Shown: positions 47,612-56,756 of the stretch, one piece after another
Layout: every line of letters starts with the position of its first letter
Position numbering within the stretch: position 1 is the stretch's first letter
Assembly (NCBI GenBank): GCA_963770485.1
Contig: CAVYPX010000005.1
Coordinates: 62,001-126,000, forward strand
Length of the DNA stretch: 64,000 nt
DNA from: CAVVEC01 sp963770485
GTDB taxonomy: Bacteria; Acidobacteriota; Terriglobia; Terriglobales; Acidobacteriaceae
Direction: 5' to 3'
Notes under the pieces: generated by a model
Databases searched by the model: none
What the model was told of the DNA's origin: nothing
The model's input: the letters and a program-made list of their open reading frames with translations, nothing else
Program-made: the position numbers and the translations under genes

Positions 47612-50362
47612 TCAAAACGTTGGGAACGTGTACGTTGGAAATGTGGCCGGAACAAGATCGGGAGGTAAACCACTGGTTCGCCCCGCATCGCGGATGGTGG
47701 CATTGGTCTGCGAAATATCGAAACCTTTTATAGGCGGCTGATGGGAAAGCAAGTAGTCGCTCGGTTTGCCCGAGGTCCTGAAGTGCGGATTCCAGGTTAC
47801 GGTGCTTCCCGGGTCCTCATTCATGGGCACAGGAGTCGCCGGTGGTTTGCCGTGTTGCCAGGTCAGGCTGCCATTTTGCGGCAGATCAAAAGTCAGCGAA
47901 TCGTTAGTGGACTTGTTGCAGGTTCCGTTCGCCGGAGGATTTTGCAAAACATGAAATGCAGTGGCATCTTTGGCAAATCCTCCGTCCAGCCGCCAATACG
48001 CATTGCGCTCAAAGTCCATGAACCGGTTGAAGTCCAGGCCACAAGAATTGGTACAGCCGTCCACAGCATTGAAGGACAGGATCGGGTGGGTCAGATCGAC
48101 CTTACGGTCGAAGTTGAATATATTGTCGTAAACCTGAGCGTGTGGCGACTTTGCCTGGTAGCAGCCCGTCTCCAACCAAGGAAACACAATTCCAAACATT
48201 CCATGCCCGGCGAGCGAGAGAATGTTATTGGCGAAAAAGTTGGGAGGCTGACCTTTTGCCTGGCCCTTGGTCATGTGCATGGCATGCCCCGACATATGGT
48301 AGACAACGTTGTAGCGCACGTCGACACCGGCAGACATGCCGTCCACATACAGACCTTCGCCTCCGAATGCAGTTCCTGGACCGACAGGTATGTAATTGAC
48401 AACGTCGATGATTGAGGAGTCGGTGGTGTCATGAATCAGGTTGTTATACATCTTGTCCCCGGTCCCGCTTCCCTTGGGTCCGCCCACGTCATAGTAAAGG
48501 GAGCCACCATCCGAGGTAAGTCCTTGTATCAGGTTCCAAAGGTGGTTGTACTGGCTGACGATCGCAGTGCCGTTGGCGCCGGTCTCAGCCCCATAGCAGT
48601 ACAGTTGGCAAATCGAGATGCCGGCGTGGTAACCATCAGTGATGGCGTTGTGCGACAACAAAATGGTATTTCCATTGCCTTGCGCGATGCCTTCCCCGGT
48701 GGGAATGACGCGTGAGTAGCCATCGATGAGGCTATTTTGAACCGTGATATTGTTTACCACATGGGCAGCAAGATCCGTCGAAGCGGGATAGTGACCCAAC
48801 CGAATGCCGCTGTCGCCAATATCTTCAAAAGTCGAATTCTCGATGGTGTCATGTGCCGCTGGCGTTCCTGACTTCCCTGAAGTGGATGCAATCAGGAGCC
48901 CCGACATGGAAGTGTGCCTGACAGTCACATTGTCGAAGGTGACGTTCTGGCAACTTTCGCAATCGACAGCTTGCGGAGCGGACAGTTCGCCGTTGATGTC
49001 CTTGTTGAACCCAGTAACGTACGAAGGAATGAAGTTATCCACCTCAAATGTGATGCCACTGAAGGTGACGTAGCTGAGATTCGTCGCCCAGATCAGGCTT
49101 CCTCCAATGAAGTCGTAGGATTCCTGACCGTTGGATTTCTGTGGAACCTGATTACTGAGTTGCGAAGGAAACGGAAGCTGCGGAATCACCACCGAATCCG
49201 TATTAGGATTCTCCCCGGCATTGGCTATGTAATTGAGCACGGGCGGGCTTGTAGAGCGATCCAGGAACCACAGACCGGTCTGCCCGGCATTCAAGGCGGC
49301 TTGAAACGCGTCGAGTGTGTTTTCGACAATGTAACGGTGGCCCTGAATCGGGCCGTAATAATTGTAATGCATGGAATCGCCAGAGTCCCCCTGCGTGGCC
49401 CCGATCAAATAAATGATGTGGTTAACCGTATCCACGCAGTTTATCCTCATGGCATCCACTGTCCAGGAGTCGAAGAGAGTAAGCGCAATATCGCCGGCGG
49501 GATAGGAACCGGAGGGCTGGCAAGGCTGCGAGGCGACGACCGTACCGTTCAGATTGGTCCAGTTCGCGATCGTGGTTTCTTTGGGATTATATTCAAAGCG
49601 ATCCAGGCATTTCGCGTTGGATCCGCCGTCGCTCGAACTTGGACAACCCGTAGTTCCGGGAGCGATGATGCTGCGAACTCTCAGCATGGTTCCCAGATTA
49701 CAGAAGGAATTAGCCACCTGCTGGCCGGTCTGGGTAGAAATACAAGATCCCTGGCTCATGTAGTACCCGACGCCCAGCGGTGATTCAAGCCTGGAACGCA
49801 GCCGACGCTGGCCGTTGTAATACAAGTACTCGAAGGATTGCAGGGGCTGGCTCGACGTAACGTTAGCCGGCAATTGAACCTGCCACAGATTGCCGCTTAC
49901 ATTTTGCCATGTCAGATTCAGACCTGCTGGGCCAAGCGGGACGCCTCCGCTGAGTATCGGCACTTCGCCGGGAAAGGCCTCCCAGACGATGGGGTAGGGG
50001 GAAGTCCCTGAATCGGCAGTCCCGAAAATCAACGTTCCAGGATTGGTCGGAGCCAGCGCCAAGTAATAGGTTCCAGCCCGGACTTCGACGGTAACCGCCT
50101 GTGTTCCCGCAAGGGACTGCACCGCAAGCTGAGCTCTGCCCAAAGAAGCAAATGGCCCGTCATTGCCACTTGTGTAACTTGGGGACAGGCCGTCCCAGGT
50201 ATCGTTCCCGTTCGTCGCCACATAAAACGTAGTGTCTGCTGCGGCGCCTGACGGCCAGATTGCCAAGACCAAAACTGCGGTCACGGCCATGATTCTCGAA
50301 AGCGTGAACCAACGGGCGGCAGGCTCTGAGGCGGTCAATGGGTTTTTGGGTCGCGAATGCAT
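47612..50362 (-). CDS. Secreted right-handed beta-helix protein
   Basis: This large exported protein (916 residues) has a signal peptide at about 18-40 (MAVTAVLVLAIWPSGAAA). The body shows the parallel beta-helix pattern: many short repeats with N- and V/I-rich rungs (for example NVTFDNVTVRHTSMSGLLI, then HDTIENSTFEDIGDSGIRLG) between about 440 and 720. Such proteins are often polysaccharide lyases or glycosidases of the pectate-lyase superfamily; no catalytic residues could be assigned. The ATG at 50362 was chosen for its AGGAGG site. It lies directly upstream of pgl with three bases between. Confidence 0.8.
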   Translation of the reverse strand: MHSRPKNPLTASEPAARWFTLSRIMAVTAVLVLAIWPSGAAADTTFYVATNGNDTWDGLSPSYTSGNDGPFASLGRAQLAVQSLAGTQAVTVEVRAGTYYLALAPTNPGTLIFGTADSGTSPYPIVWEAFPGEVPILSGGVPLGPAGLNLTWQNVSGNLWQVQLPANVTSSQPLQSFEYLYYNGQRRLRSRLESPLGVGYYMSQGSCISTQTGQQVANSFCNLGTMLRVRSIIAPGTTGCPSSSDGGSNAKCLDRFEYNPKETTIANWTNLNGTVVASQPCQPSGSYPAGDIALTLFDSWTVDAMRINCVDTVNHIIYLIGATQGDSGDSMHYNYYGPIQGHRYIVENTLDAFQAALNAGQTGLWFLDRSTSPPVLNYIANAGENPNTDSVVIPQLPFPSQLSNQVPQKSNGQESYDFIGGSLIWATNLSYVTFSGITFEVDNFIPSYVTGFNKDINGELSAPQAVDCESCQNVTFDNVTVRHTSMSGLLIASTSGKSGTPAAHDTIENSTFEDIGDSGIRLGHYPASTDLAAHVVNNITVQNSLIDGYSRVIPTGEGIAQGNGNTILLSHNAITDGYHAGISICQLYCYGAETGANGTAIVSQYNHLWNLIQGLTSDGGSLYYDVGGPKGSGTGDKMYNNLIHDTTDSSIIDVVNYIPVGPGTAFGGEGLYVDGMSAGVDVRYNVVYHMSGHAMHMTKGQAKGQPPNFFANNILSLAGHGMFGIVFPWLETGCYQAKSPHAQVYDNIFNFDRKVDLTHPILSFNAVDGCTNSCGLDFNRFMDFERNAYWRLDGGFAKDATAFHVLQNPPANGTCNKSTNDSLTFDLPQNGSLTWQHGKPPATPVPMNEDPGSTVTWNPHFRTSGKPSDYLLSHQPPIKGFDISQTNATIRDAGRTSGLPPDLVPATFPTYTFPTF

Positions 50363-50640
50363 AGTGTCGGGCCTCCTGGCGGGCTCTAGCGCGGGCAACA
50401 GTTTAACCCATTTTTCCCATTTTGCTCATGAATTTCTGCCTGGGTTTTTGACCCTCGAACCCTCGAAAACGCCCGTGCACGCTCAGATCTACGTATTGTC
50501 AGCGTGATATCGCGGCGACATCGATTGACCCGGTTTTCTGCGCCTGACGGGGTTGCGACTGGCAAGGTCGGGGGCGGTTGGAAGCCGGCCTTGTTTTGTT
50601 CGAAAGCTGCTATTTTCGACCTCATCGGCAAGGATCTACC

Positions 50641-51102
50641 TTAGGGCCGCGCAGTTGGCGCAACTGGAGGCACGAGATCCTCGGCAGCTACGATCTGCCA
50701 TTTGCCGCCTCGCCTGATCCAGGTGTCGGTCCAGACGAATTTTCCCGGAGTGCCATCCTTTTTCTTCCAGCTCTCGTTGCCCTGGGCTACGGCTGTGTCC
50801 CCGTAGAATCGGATTTCAACTTCATTGAGATGGTTGGAAACGAATTCGGAAGGGTGGGTGCGGTAATCCTTGATGGCATCCGCTTTGGAATAGTGGGTGC
50901 CGTCGATATCGACTCCAACGAAATCATCAGCGAGGATGCGTTCGAGAACGCTCACGTCATTGGGGACGACGGACTCGGCCCAGTCCGACTCAGACTGTCG
51001 TATGTAGGCTCGGTCGCTGGCGTGGTCATCGGCCGACTGGACTTGCGCCAGGGACGCGACGAGCAGAAGAAACGCTATGATCGTAAGGCTTCGTAGCGGC
51101 AT
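50641..51102 (-). CDS. Exported NTF2-like (SnoaL/DUF4440) protein
   Basis: This 153-residue protein has a signal peptide (LRSLTIIAFLLLVASLAQVQSA). The mature part has the cone-shaped NTF2-like fold pattern: an opening helix (AYIRQSESDWAESVVPNDVSV), then LERILADDFVGVD, a sheet with VEIRFYGDTAVAQGNESW and a closing WTDTWIRRGGKWQIVA. Such proteins bind small ligands or act as ketosteroid isomerase relatives; function unknown. The start at 51102 follows AAGGAA. It sits 143 bases past the glucokinase stop. Confidence 0.72.
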   Translation of the reverse strand: MPLRSLTIIAFLLLVASLAQVQSADDHASDRAYIRQSESDWAESVVPNDVSVLERILADDFVGVDIDGTHYSKADAIKDYRTHPSEFVSNHLNEVEIRFYGDTAVAQGNESWKKKDGTPGKFVWTDTWIRRGGKWQIVAAEDLVPPVAPTARP

Positions 51103-51245
51103 GACAGTTCCTTTCGAGAAAGAGTGTGGAATTTTAGCATGAGGGATCGGGTCGCCGCCCCGGAAACGATGGGGTGGTTGGCGTGAAATCGCCCTTGCGC
51201 CAGTGATACTTCCAACTGGCCTGTTTATGAGATTAGGGGTCAGTA

Positions 51246-52292
51246 CTATGAAGCCGCTGCCCTCAATGCCGCACAACGAGCGGCGCCCAGCAGAGCGGCG
51301 TTGTCATTGACGATGACCTTGACTGGCATGGTTTGCAGCAAGGGCTGCATGCGGCCTTTGTTCACAAAAGCCTGCATGAACAACGGCCCGGTCAACTTCG
51401 GCAGCAACTTGGGAGCGATGCCGCCGCCCAGGTAAACTCCGCCGGTGGCCATCAGCTTTAATGCGAGGTTGCCCGCCTCGGCAGCGTAAATCGAGATAAA
51501 GAGATCGAGCGCCTGCACAGCCAGCGGACACTTGCCATCAAGAGCCGCGCGCGAGATGGCTGGGGCAGGATCGGCATGCGACATCTCATCGGTCAGCCAT
51601 TGCGGTTCCTGGCCGCGGCCCGTGTCACGCAGAAAATGAAATACGTTGACCAGACCGGGGCCGGATACGATGCGCTCATAACTGACGTGCTCATATCGCG
51701 CGGAAAGATAGCGAAGCAGTTCGATTTCCAGCTCATTGCGGGGAGCAAAATCGGCGTGGCCGCCTTCGCAAGCGAAAATGTGGTGCTTCGATCCGTCCCA
51801 GTACATTCCAGCCTCGCCCAGCCCGGTTCCGGCTGCGATCACGGCCTGGTTGCCGGCAGGACTTCCCTGAGGCTGGGTTGCTTGGACCTGGTTTTGGTGG
51901 ACCTGGTTTTGTTGAATCTGGTTTTCTTGAATCTGGTTCAGCGAAACCAGATCCTTGGAATCCAGAGCTGCAATGCCCCAGGCATTGGCCTCGAGATCGT
52001 TGATGACCATCGCCTGCCTGAGCTTGAGTTCATCTGCCAGGCGTTTGGACTCGACCACCCAGGGAAGATTTGAGGTCTGGACCTGGCCATTGCGAACCGG
52101 GCCCGCCACTCCGAAGCAGGCTGCCTCGGGATGCAAGCGCGAAGAGGCGACGAACTTGTTTACGATTTCATCGAGGCCGGAATATTCGCGGCTGGGAAAA
52201 ACGGATGCGGCGAGCAGCCGGAAATGATTGTCTGCGACATCGAAGAACGCCAGTCTGGCATGAGTGCCTCCGATGTCTCCGGCCAGGATCAT
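51246..52292 (-). CDS. glk: Glucokinase with a tandem-repeat insertion
   Basis: This 348-residue ROK/Glk-type glucokinase phosphorylates glucose with ATP. It has the phosphate-binding GDIGGTHARLAFF (near 5), catalytic region NDLEANAWGIAAL (near 98), AAGTGLGEAGMYWDG and EGGHADFAPRNELEIELLRYL. Between residues about 115 and 140 it carries an unusual Gln/Asn-rich insert (NQIQE, NQIQQ, NQVHQ, NQVQA) built from four 15-base repeats. Its ATG overlaps the zwf stop (ATGA), so the two are translationally coupled and feed glucose-6-phosphate directly into the oxidative pathway. Confidence 0.92.
   Translation of the reverse strand: MILAGDIGGTHARLAFFDVADNHFRLLAASVFPSREYSGLDEIVNKFVASSRLHPEAACFGVAGPVRNGQVQTSNLPWVVESKRLADELKLRQAMVINDLEANAWGIAALDSKDLVSLNQIQENQIQQNQVHQNQVQATQPQGSPAGNQAVIAAGTGLGEAGMYWDGSKHHIFACEGGHADFAPRNELEIELLRYLSARYEHVSYERIVSGPGLVNVFHFLRDTGRGQEPQWLTDEMSHADPAPAISRAALDGKCPLAVQALDLFISIYAAEAGNLALKLMATGGVYLGGGIAPKLLPKLTGPLFMQAFVNKGRMQPLLQTMPVKVIVNDNAALLGAARCAALRAAAS
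51881..51940. repeat. Four tandem 15-bp repeats inside glk
   Basis: Four consecutive units lie at 51881-51895, 51896-51910, 51911-51925 and 51926-51940, each close to CTTGGACCTGGTTTT with up to four differences. Read on the minus strand they encode four Gln/Asn-rich pentapeptides. Because the unit is a multiple of three, copy-number change would keep the frame. Confidence 0.8.
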
Positions 52293-53830
52293 TTCTCGAA
52301 GTTTCTCCAGTGACGCCCGTCCCGCTCCAGCAGGTCATCGGCCTCCTTCGGGCCCCAGGCGCCGGAAGGATAGTTAGGAAAATTGCGTGGCGGCAAAGCT
52401 TTCCAGACGTCCAGCGCCGGGCTGACTACGCACCAGCCGGCCTCGACCATGTCGGCGCGCTGAAACAGAGTTTGATCGCCGATCATGCAATCGTGCAACA
52501 GCCGTTCGTAGCCGGTGCTGGGCTGCGTGCCGAAATAGTCGGCGTACTCGAAATTCATGTCCACTGCACCCAGCCGCATAATCGGCCCCGGGACCTTGGC
52601 GGCAAATTGCAGGGAAATGCCCTCTTCCGGCTGAATGTGCAGCACGAGTTGGTTGGGCATGAGGTTTTCAACCGGAGTATCGCGGAACAGCACGAAGGGC
52701 GCCCGGCGGAACTGAATCACGATATGAGTGTTTTGTGCTGGCAGGCGCTTTCCGGTGCGTAAATAGAAAGGGACGTCCGCCCAGCGCCAGTTGTCGATGA
52801 GCAGCTTCATGGCGACAAACGTTTCGGTCTTTGAATCGGGCGGAACGTCTTCTTCCTCTCGATATCCGGGCACGTGCTGTCCATCCAGAGAGCCCGCGCC
52901 GTATTGCCCGCGGACGGTTCTGGTCAACACTTCCTCAGAACTTAAGGGTTGAATAGCGTGGAGAATCTTGGCCTGTTCATCGCGGACGGCATCGGCATGA
53001 AAGGAGACGGGCGGCTCCATCGAGGTCAAGCTGATGAGTTGCATGATGTGGTTGGGCACCATATCGCGCAACGCGCCCGCCTGATCGTAGTAACCGCCGC
53101 GCTGCTCCACGCCGACCGTTTCTGCAACAGAAATCTGCACGTGGTCGATATAACGGCGGTTCCAGATGGGCTCGAAAATGCCATTGGCGAAGCGAAAGGC
53201 CAGAATATTCTGGACCGTTTCCTTGCCCAGATAGTGGTCGATGCGATAGATCTGCTTCTCAGTCGCAACTTTCAGCAGTTGCTGGTTGAGAAGCTTGGCC
53301 GACTCGAGATCGTGGCCGAATGGTTTTTCGATGATGACGCGGCGCCAATGCGGACTGTCCTCCGCCATCAATCCAGCCGTAGATAATTGCTCGACAATCA
53401 CGCCAAAAAATCTTGGCGCGGTGGCCAGGTAGAAGAAATAGTTGCCGTGGGTAGTGTGATCCTGGTTGACCTTTTCCAAGAAGTCTTTCAACTGCGTATA
53501 GACGTTCCTATCGTCAAACTCGCCGCTTACGTAGTACAGCCGCTTAAGAAACCACTCGACGATGTCGGGGTCGGCACCCGCACCGGCGTAGTGCTTCACA
53601 GAGTCGGCAACCTCCCGGCGAAACTCATCGTGCGACATGGCGCCGTGCGAAACACCTACAACGGCAAACTCGCGTGAAAGCAATTCGGCTTTGGCCAGGT
53701 TGTAGAGCGCGGGAATCAGCTTGCGGTGAGTCAGATCTCCGGAGGCACCAAAGATTACCATGATGCAAGGATCCGCGGGCCGTCCGGTGCGTCGTGTTTG
53801 TGTGCCAGTCGCGACTTCTGCTTGGGCCAT
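52289..53830 (-). CDS. zwf: Glucose-6-phosphate 1-dehydrogenase
   Basis: This 513-residue enzyme opens the oxidative pentose phosphate pathway, reducing NADP. It contains the nucleotide-binding GASGDLTHRKLIPALYNL (near 28), the active-site signature YRIDHYLGKETVQN (near 197) and typical RRGGYYDQAGALRDMVPNH and KPFGHDLESA segments. The ATG at 53830 lies 8 bases after GGAGG; an ATG two codons earlier (53836) is too close to that site. It is preceded by gnd and overlaps glk downstream. Confidence 0.93.
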   Translation of the reverse strand: MAQAEVATGTQTRRTGRPADPCIMVIFGASGDLTHRKLIPALYNLAKAELLSREFAVVGVSHGAMSHDEFRREVADSVKHYAGAGADPDIVEWFLKRLYYVSGEFDDRNVYTQLKDFLEKVNQDHTTHGNYFFYLATAPRFFGVIVEQLSTAGLMAEDSPHWRRVIIEKPFGHDLESAKLLNQQLLKVATEKQIYRIDHYLGKETVQNILAFRFANGIFEPIWNRRYIDHVQISVAETVGVEQRGGYYDQAGALRDMVPNHIMQLISLTSMEPPVSFHADAVRDEQAKILHAIQPLSSEEVLTRTVRGQYGAGSLDGQHVPGYREEEDVPPDSKTETFVAMKLLIDNWRWADVPFYLRTGKRLPAQNTHIVIQFRRAPFVLFRDTPVENLMPNQLVLHIQPEEGISLQFAAKVPGPIMRLGAVDMNFEYADYFGTQPSTGYERLLHDCMIGDQTLFQRADMVEAGWCVVSPALDVWKALPPRNFPNYPSGAWGPKEADDLLERDGRHWRNFEK

Positions 53831-53917
53831 GATCATTACCTCCGGTTCCTTCGGGTGGTTGTGTTCTTCGCGGCAAGTACCAGACATAAACCACGAAGGA
53901 CACGAAGGAATGAAATC

Positions 53918-54913
53918 TCACGCCGACTTCTTGGCAGCCGCTCCCGGTTCCACGTGTCCGCCGAATTTCTGGCGCATGGCAGAGAGTACTTTCTCCGCGA
54001 AAGTGTGCTCCTGCCGCGATCGGAAACGCGTGAACAGTGCCGCAGAAAGAACATCCACGGGTACGGCTTCATCGATCGCCGCCTGGATGGTCCAGCGCCC
54101 CTCACCAGAATCCTGCACGAAGCCGGTGTACTCCGAGAGCGTAGGGTTTTCAGCGAGGGCCATGGCCGTGAGATCGAGCAGCCACGAACTGACGACGCTG
54201 CCACGGCGCCAGACCTCGGCAATATCCGCCAAATTCAAGTCGTAACGCTGTTCTTCGGGCAGTTCCTTGCTGCCAGCATTGCGAAAGATGTCGAATCCTT
54301 CGGCGTAGGCCTGCATGAGCCCGTATTCGATGCCGTTGTGCACCATCTTGACGAAATGACCTGCGCCCGATGGGCCGCAGTAAATGTATCCCTCTTCGGC
54401 TGTGCCGGGCAACTTCTCGCGCCCAGGAGTGCGCGGGATGTCGCCACGGCCGGGAGCCAGCGTCTTGAAAATCGGGTCCAGGTGCTGCACCGCTTCCCTG
54501 GGGCCGCCGATCATCATGCAATAGCCGCGATCCAGGCCCCAGACGCCGCCGCTGGTGCCGACATCGACGTAGTGGATGCCCTTGTCCCTGAGTTGTTTGG
54601 AACGGCGAATGTCGTCTTTGAAATAAGAGTTGCCGCCATCAATGAGAATGTCGCCGGACTGGAACTTCTGCGCCAGAGCCTGCACGGTTTGTTCGGTGGG
54701 ACCACCTGCGGGCACCATGAGCCAGGCAACACGCGGCTTTCCTAGTTTGCTGACGAAATCGTCGAGCGAGGCGGAGGAGATGGCGCCCTCGGCGGCGATG
54801 TGCTTTACGTTATCAGCGCTCAGGTCGCTGACCACGACTTCGTGCCGGCCCCGCATCAGGCGGCGCGTCATGTTCGCGCCCATCCGGCCAAGGCCTACCA
54901 TGCCTAGTCGCAT
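53918..54913 (-). CDS. gnd: 6-phosphogluconate dehydrogenase, short type
   Basis: This 331-residue protein is of the short (about 300-330 residue) decarboxylating 6-phosphogluconate dehydrogenase class, often NAD-preferring (GndA/YqeC-like). It has an N-terminal Rossmann motif GLGRMGANM (near 7), IDGGNSYFKDD (near 92), TSGGVWGLDRGYCMM and the catalytic SGAGHFVKMVHNGIEYGLMQ (Lys near 183). It follows pgi with 89 bases between and precedes zwf. The start at 54913 has a GGAG site. Confidence 0.92.
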   Translation of the reverse strand: MRLGMVGLGRMGANMTRRLMRGRHEVVVSDLSADNVKHIAAEGAISSASLDDFVSKLGKPRVAWLMVPAGGPTEQTVQALAQKFQSGDILIDGGNSYFKDDIRRSKQLRDKGIHYVDVGTSGGVWGLDRGYCMMIGGPREAVQHLDPIFKTLAPGRGDIPRTPGREKLPGTAEEGYIYCGPSGAGHFVKMVHNGIEYGLMQAYAEGFDIFRNAGSKELPEEQRYDLNLADIAEVWRRGSVVSSWLLDLTAMALAENPTLSEYTGFVQDSGEGRWTIQAAIDEAVPVDVLSAALFTRFRSRQEHTFAEKVLSAMRQKFGGHVEPGAAAKKSA

Positions 54914-55002
54914 ACGTCCGCTCCTTCACTCTGTTCCTCTGTGGCGCTTCCCCGGCGGAAAATCTCAACCACGGAGGACACAATGGACACAGAGGTCCGA
55001 AC

Positions 55003-56748
55003 TCAGTTCAGCGCTTGCTGGAATGCTGCCAGCAGCTTCGACAGCCCGGCATTCAGATCCCTGCCAAGATGGACGCGCAGCGCCCGGCGACCGCGCTCCG
55101 TCAGCACCTGAAAATCTCCGCGCGCCTGGGCAGCCTTGACCACTCCGAACGTGTACTTTTGCCCAGGGACCGGTAGATCCGTGGCATCGTCGCAAGTGAC
55201 TTGCAGGAACACCCCAGAATTCGGTCCACCCTTGTAGGCCTGGCCGGTCGAGTGCAGGAATCGCGGGCCAAATCCCAGGCAGGTTGCAACGTGTTTCTGG
55301 TCACGCAGGCTGTGGCGCATTTCCTGCAAGGGGGCCTCGTGTTCCGCATTCATTTCAACGAAAGCGAGCAAGGCGAAATAGTCGCCAGCGCCGATGCGGT
55401 TGAAATGAGCCCGGAGATAGCCGGACAGCGATTTGTCATTTCCTGCAGCTTTCGCCAGCGCGTCCGCATTTTTCGAATCTGTGAACAGCTTAATCCCGCC
55501 CTCTTCCAAAACCGGTCTTTCGGAGGGAAGGGAGCCGGTTTTCTCGTATTCCGCAGTCAAGTTGCGAGTGGCAACTTTGCTGGCTTCCACATCGGGTTGA
55601 TCGAATGGGTTAATGCCGAGAATCGATCCAGCCACGGCCGTAGCGATTTCCCAACGGAAAAATTCCTGACCCAGATCGTAACTGTCGCCAACAGAAATGC
55701 TCACCACCGGTTGTCCCGCCTGTTCGAGCGCCGCGACTTTCGCGTCCTGTGCCGCGTCGGGCGCGGAGTCCAGGCGCACATAAGCGAAGATGCGGTCGTT
55801 GCCGTAGACGCCGGGCGATCCCAGTTGCTCGCGATCGACGGGAATGATTCCTTTGCCCTGCTTGCCGGTGGACTCGGCCAGCAACTGCTCCAGCCACGCG
55901 CCGAGATCGGAAATGCCGGGCGAAGTAATGAGCGTAACTTTGTCGCGGCCGTTCTTCGCAGCCGTGCCCAGAATAATTCCCAGCACGACGCCGGGGTTTT
56001 CCCGCGCCAGAACTGACGAAGCGCAGGCTTCGACCATCTCTTCGGTGCGGTCGAGAAACCTGGTGGTATCAAGACCCATAAGGGCTGCGGGGACCATGCC
56101 GAAATTCGATAGCGCCGAGTAGCGTCCACCGATGCTGGGAACACCGTGGAAGACATGGCGAAAGTGGTCCGACTCGGCAACCTGCTGCATCTTAGAGCCC
56201 GGATCGGTGATGGCGATGAAACGGCTGCCGCCCTTTTCGGCGCCAACCGCCCGCTTCACCCGCTCGAAGAAGTATTGCTTGAAAATATTTGGTTCCAGCG
56301 TCGAGCCCGACTTGCTGGAGACCACGAACAGGGTCTTTGCGAGATTAATTTCGTTTTCGATCGCCTTGATCTGCGCCGGGTCGGTGGAATCGAGCACATG
56401 CAGTTGCGGGAAACCCGCGATTCTGCCAAAAGTTTTTTCAAGCACTTCCGGGCACAGGCTGGAACCGCCCATGCCGAGCAGAAGAACATCGGTAAAGCCC
56501 TCATTCTTCACTTCGCGGGCTAAGGTGTAAAGTTTCTCGCGGTGAGTGATCTGCTCTTCGGTGATGCCCAGCCAGCCCTGCCAGTTGGCTTCATCGTTGC
56601 CGGTCCAGAGTAATGCATCCCGCTGCCACAGGCGGCGCAGCTTATTGCCTGCCTGCCAGTCTTCAACATTCTGCTCGATCAGCGCCGCCAGCACTGCCGG
56701 CAGCGTGTGTTTAGGCGGACTGATTTTTCTTGCGGTTTGCTGGCTCAC
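55003..56748 (-). CDS. pgi: Glucose-6-phosphate isomerase
   Basis: This 581-residue protein resembles the isomerase part of bifunctional transaldolase/phosphoglucose isomerases. It has SIS-fold segments with the sugar-binding VVSSKSGSTLEPN (near 150), LLGMGGSSLCPEV (near 96), SDLGAWLEQLLAESTGKQGK (near 275) and NRIGAGDYFALLAFVEMN (near 450). It starts with GTG only 8 bases after the tal stop. In several bacteria the two activities are fused in one chain; here they are separate but adjacent in the same order. Confidence 0.88.
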   Translation of the reverse strand: MSQQTARKISPPKHTLPAVLAALIEQNVEDWQAGNKLRRLWQRDALLWTGNDEANWQGWLGITEEQITHREKLYTLAREVKNEGFTDVLLLGMGGSSLCPEVLEKTFGRIAGFPQLHVLDSTDPAQIKAIENEINLAKTLFVVSSKSGSTLEPNIFKQYFFERVKRAVGAEKGGSRFIAITDPGSKMQQVAESDHFRHVFHGVPSIGGRYSALSNFGMVPAALMGLDTTRFLDRTEEMVEACASSVLARENPGVVLGIILGTAAKNGRDKVTLITSPGISDLGAWLEQLLAESTGKQGKGIIPVDREQLGSPGVYGNDRIFAYVRLDSAPDAAQDAKVAALEQAGQPVVSISVGDSYDLGQEFFRWEIATAVAGSILGINPFDQPDVEASKVATRNLTAEYEKTGSLPSERPVLEEGGIKLFTDSKNADALAKAAGNDKSLSGYLRAHFNRIGAGDYFALLAFVEMNAEHEAPLQEMRHSLRDQKHVATCLGFGPRFLHSTGQAYKGGPNSGVFLQVTCDDATDLPVPGQKYTFGVVKAAQARGDFQVLTERGRRALRVHLGRDLNAGLSKLLAAFQQALN

Positions 56749-56756
56749 GTTTCAAC

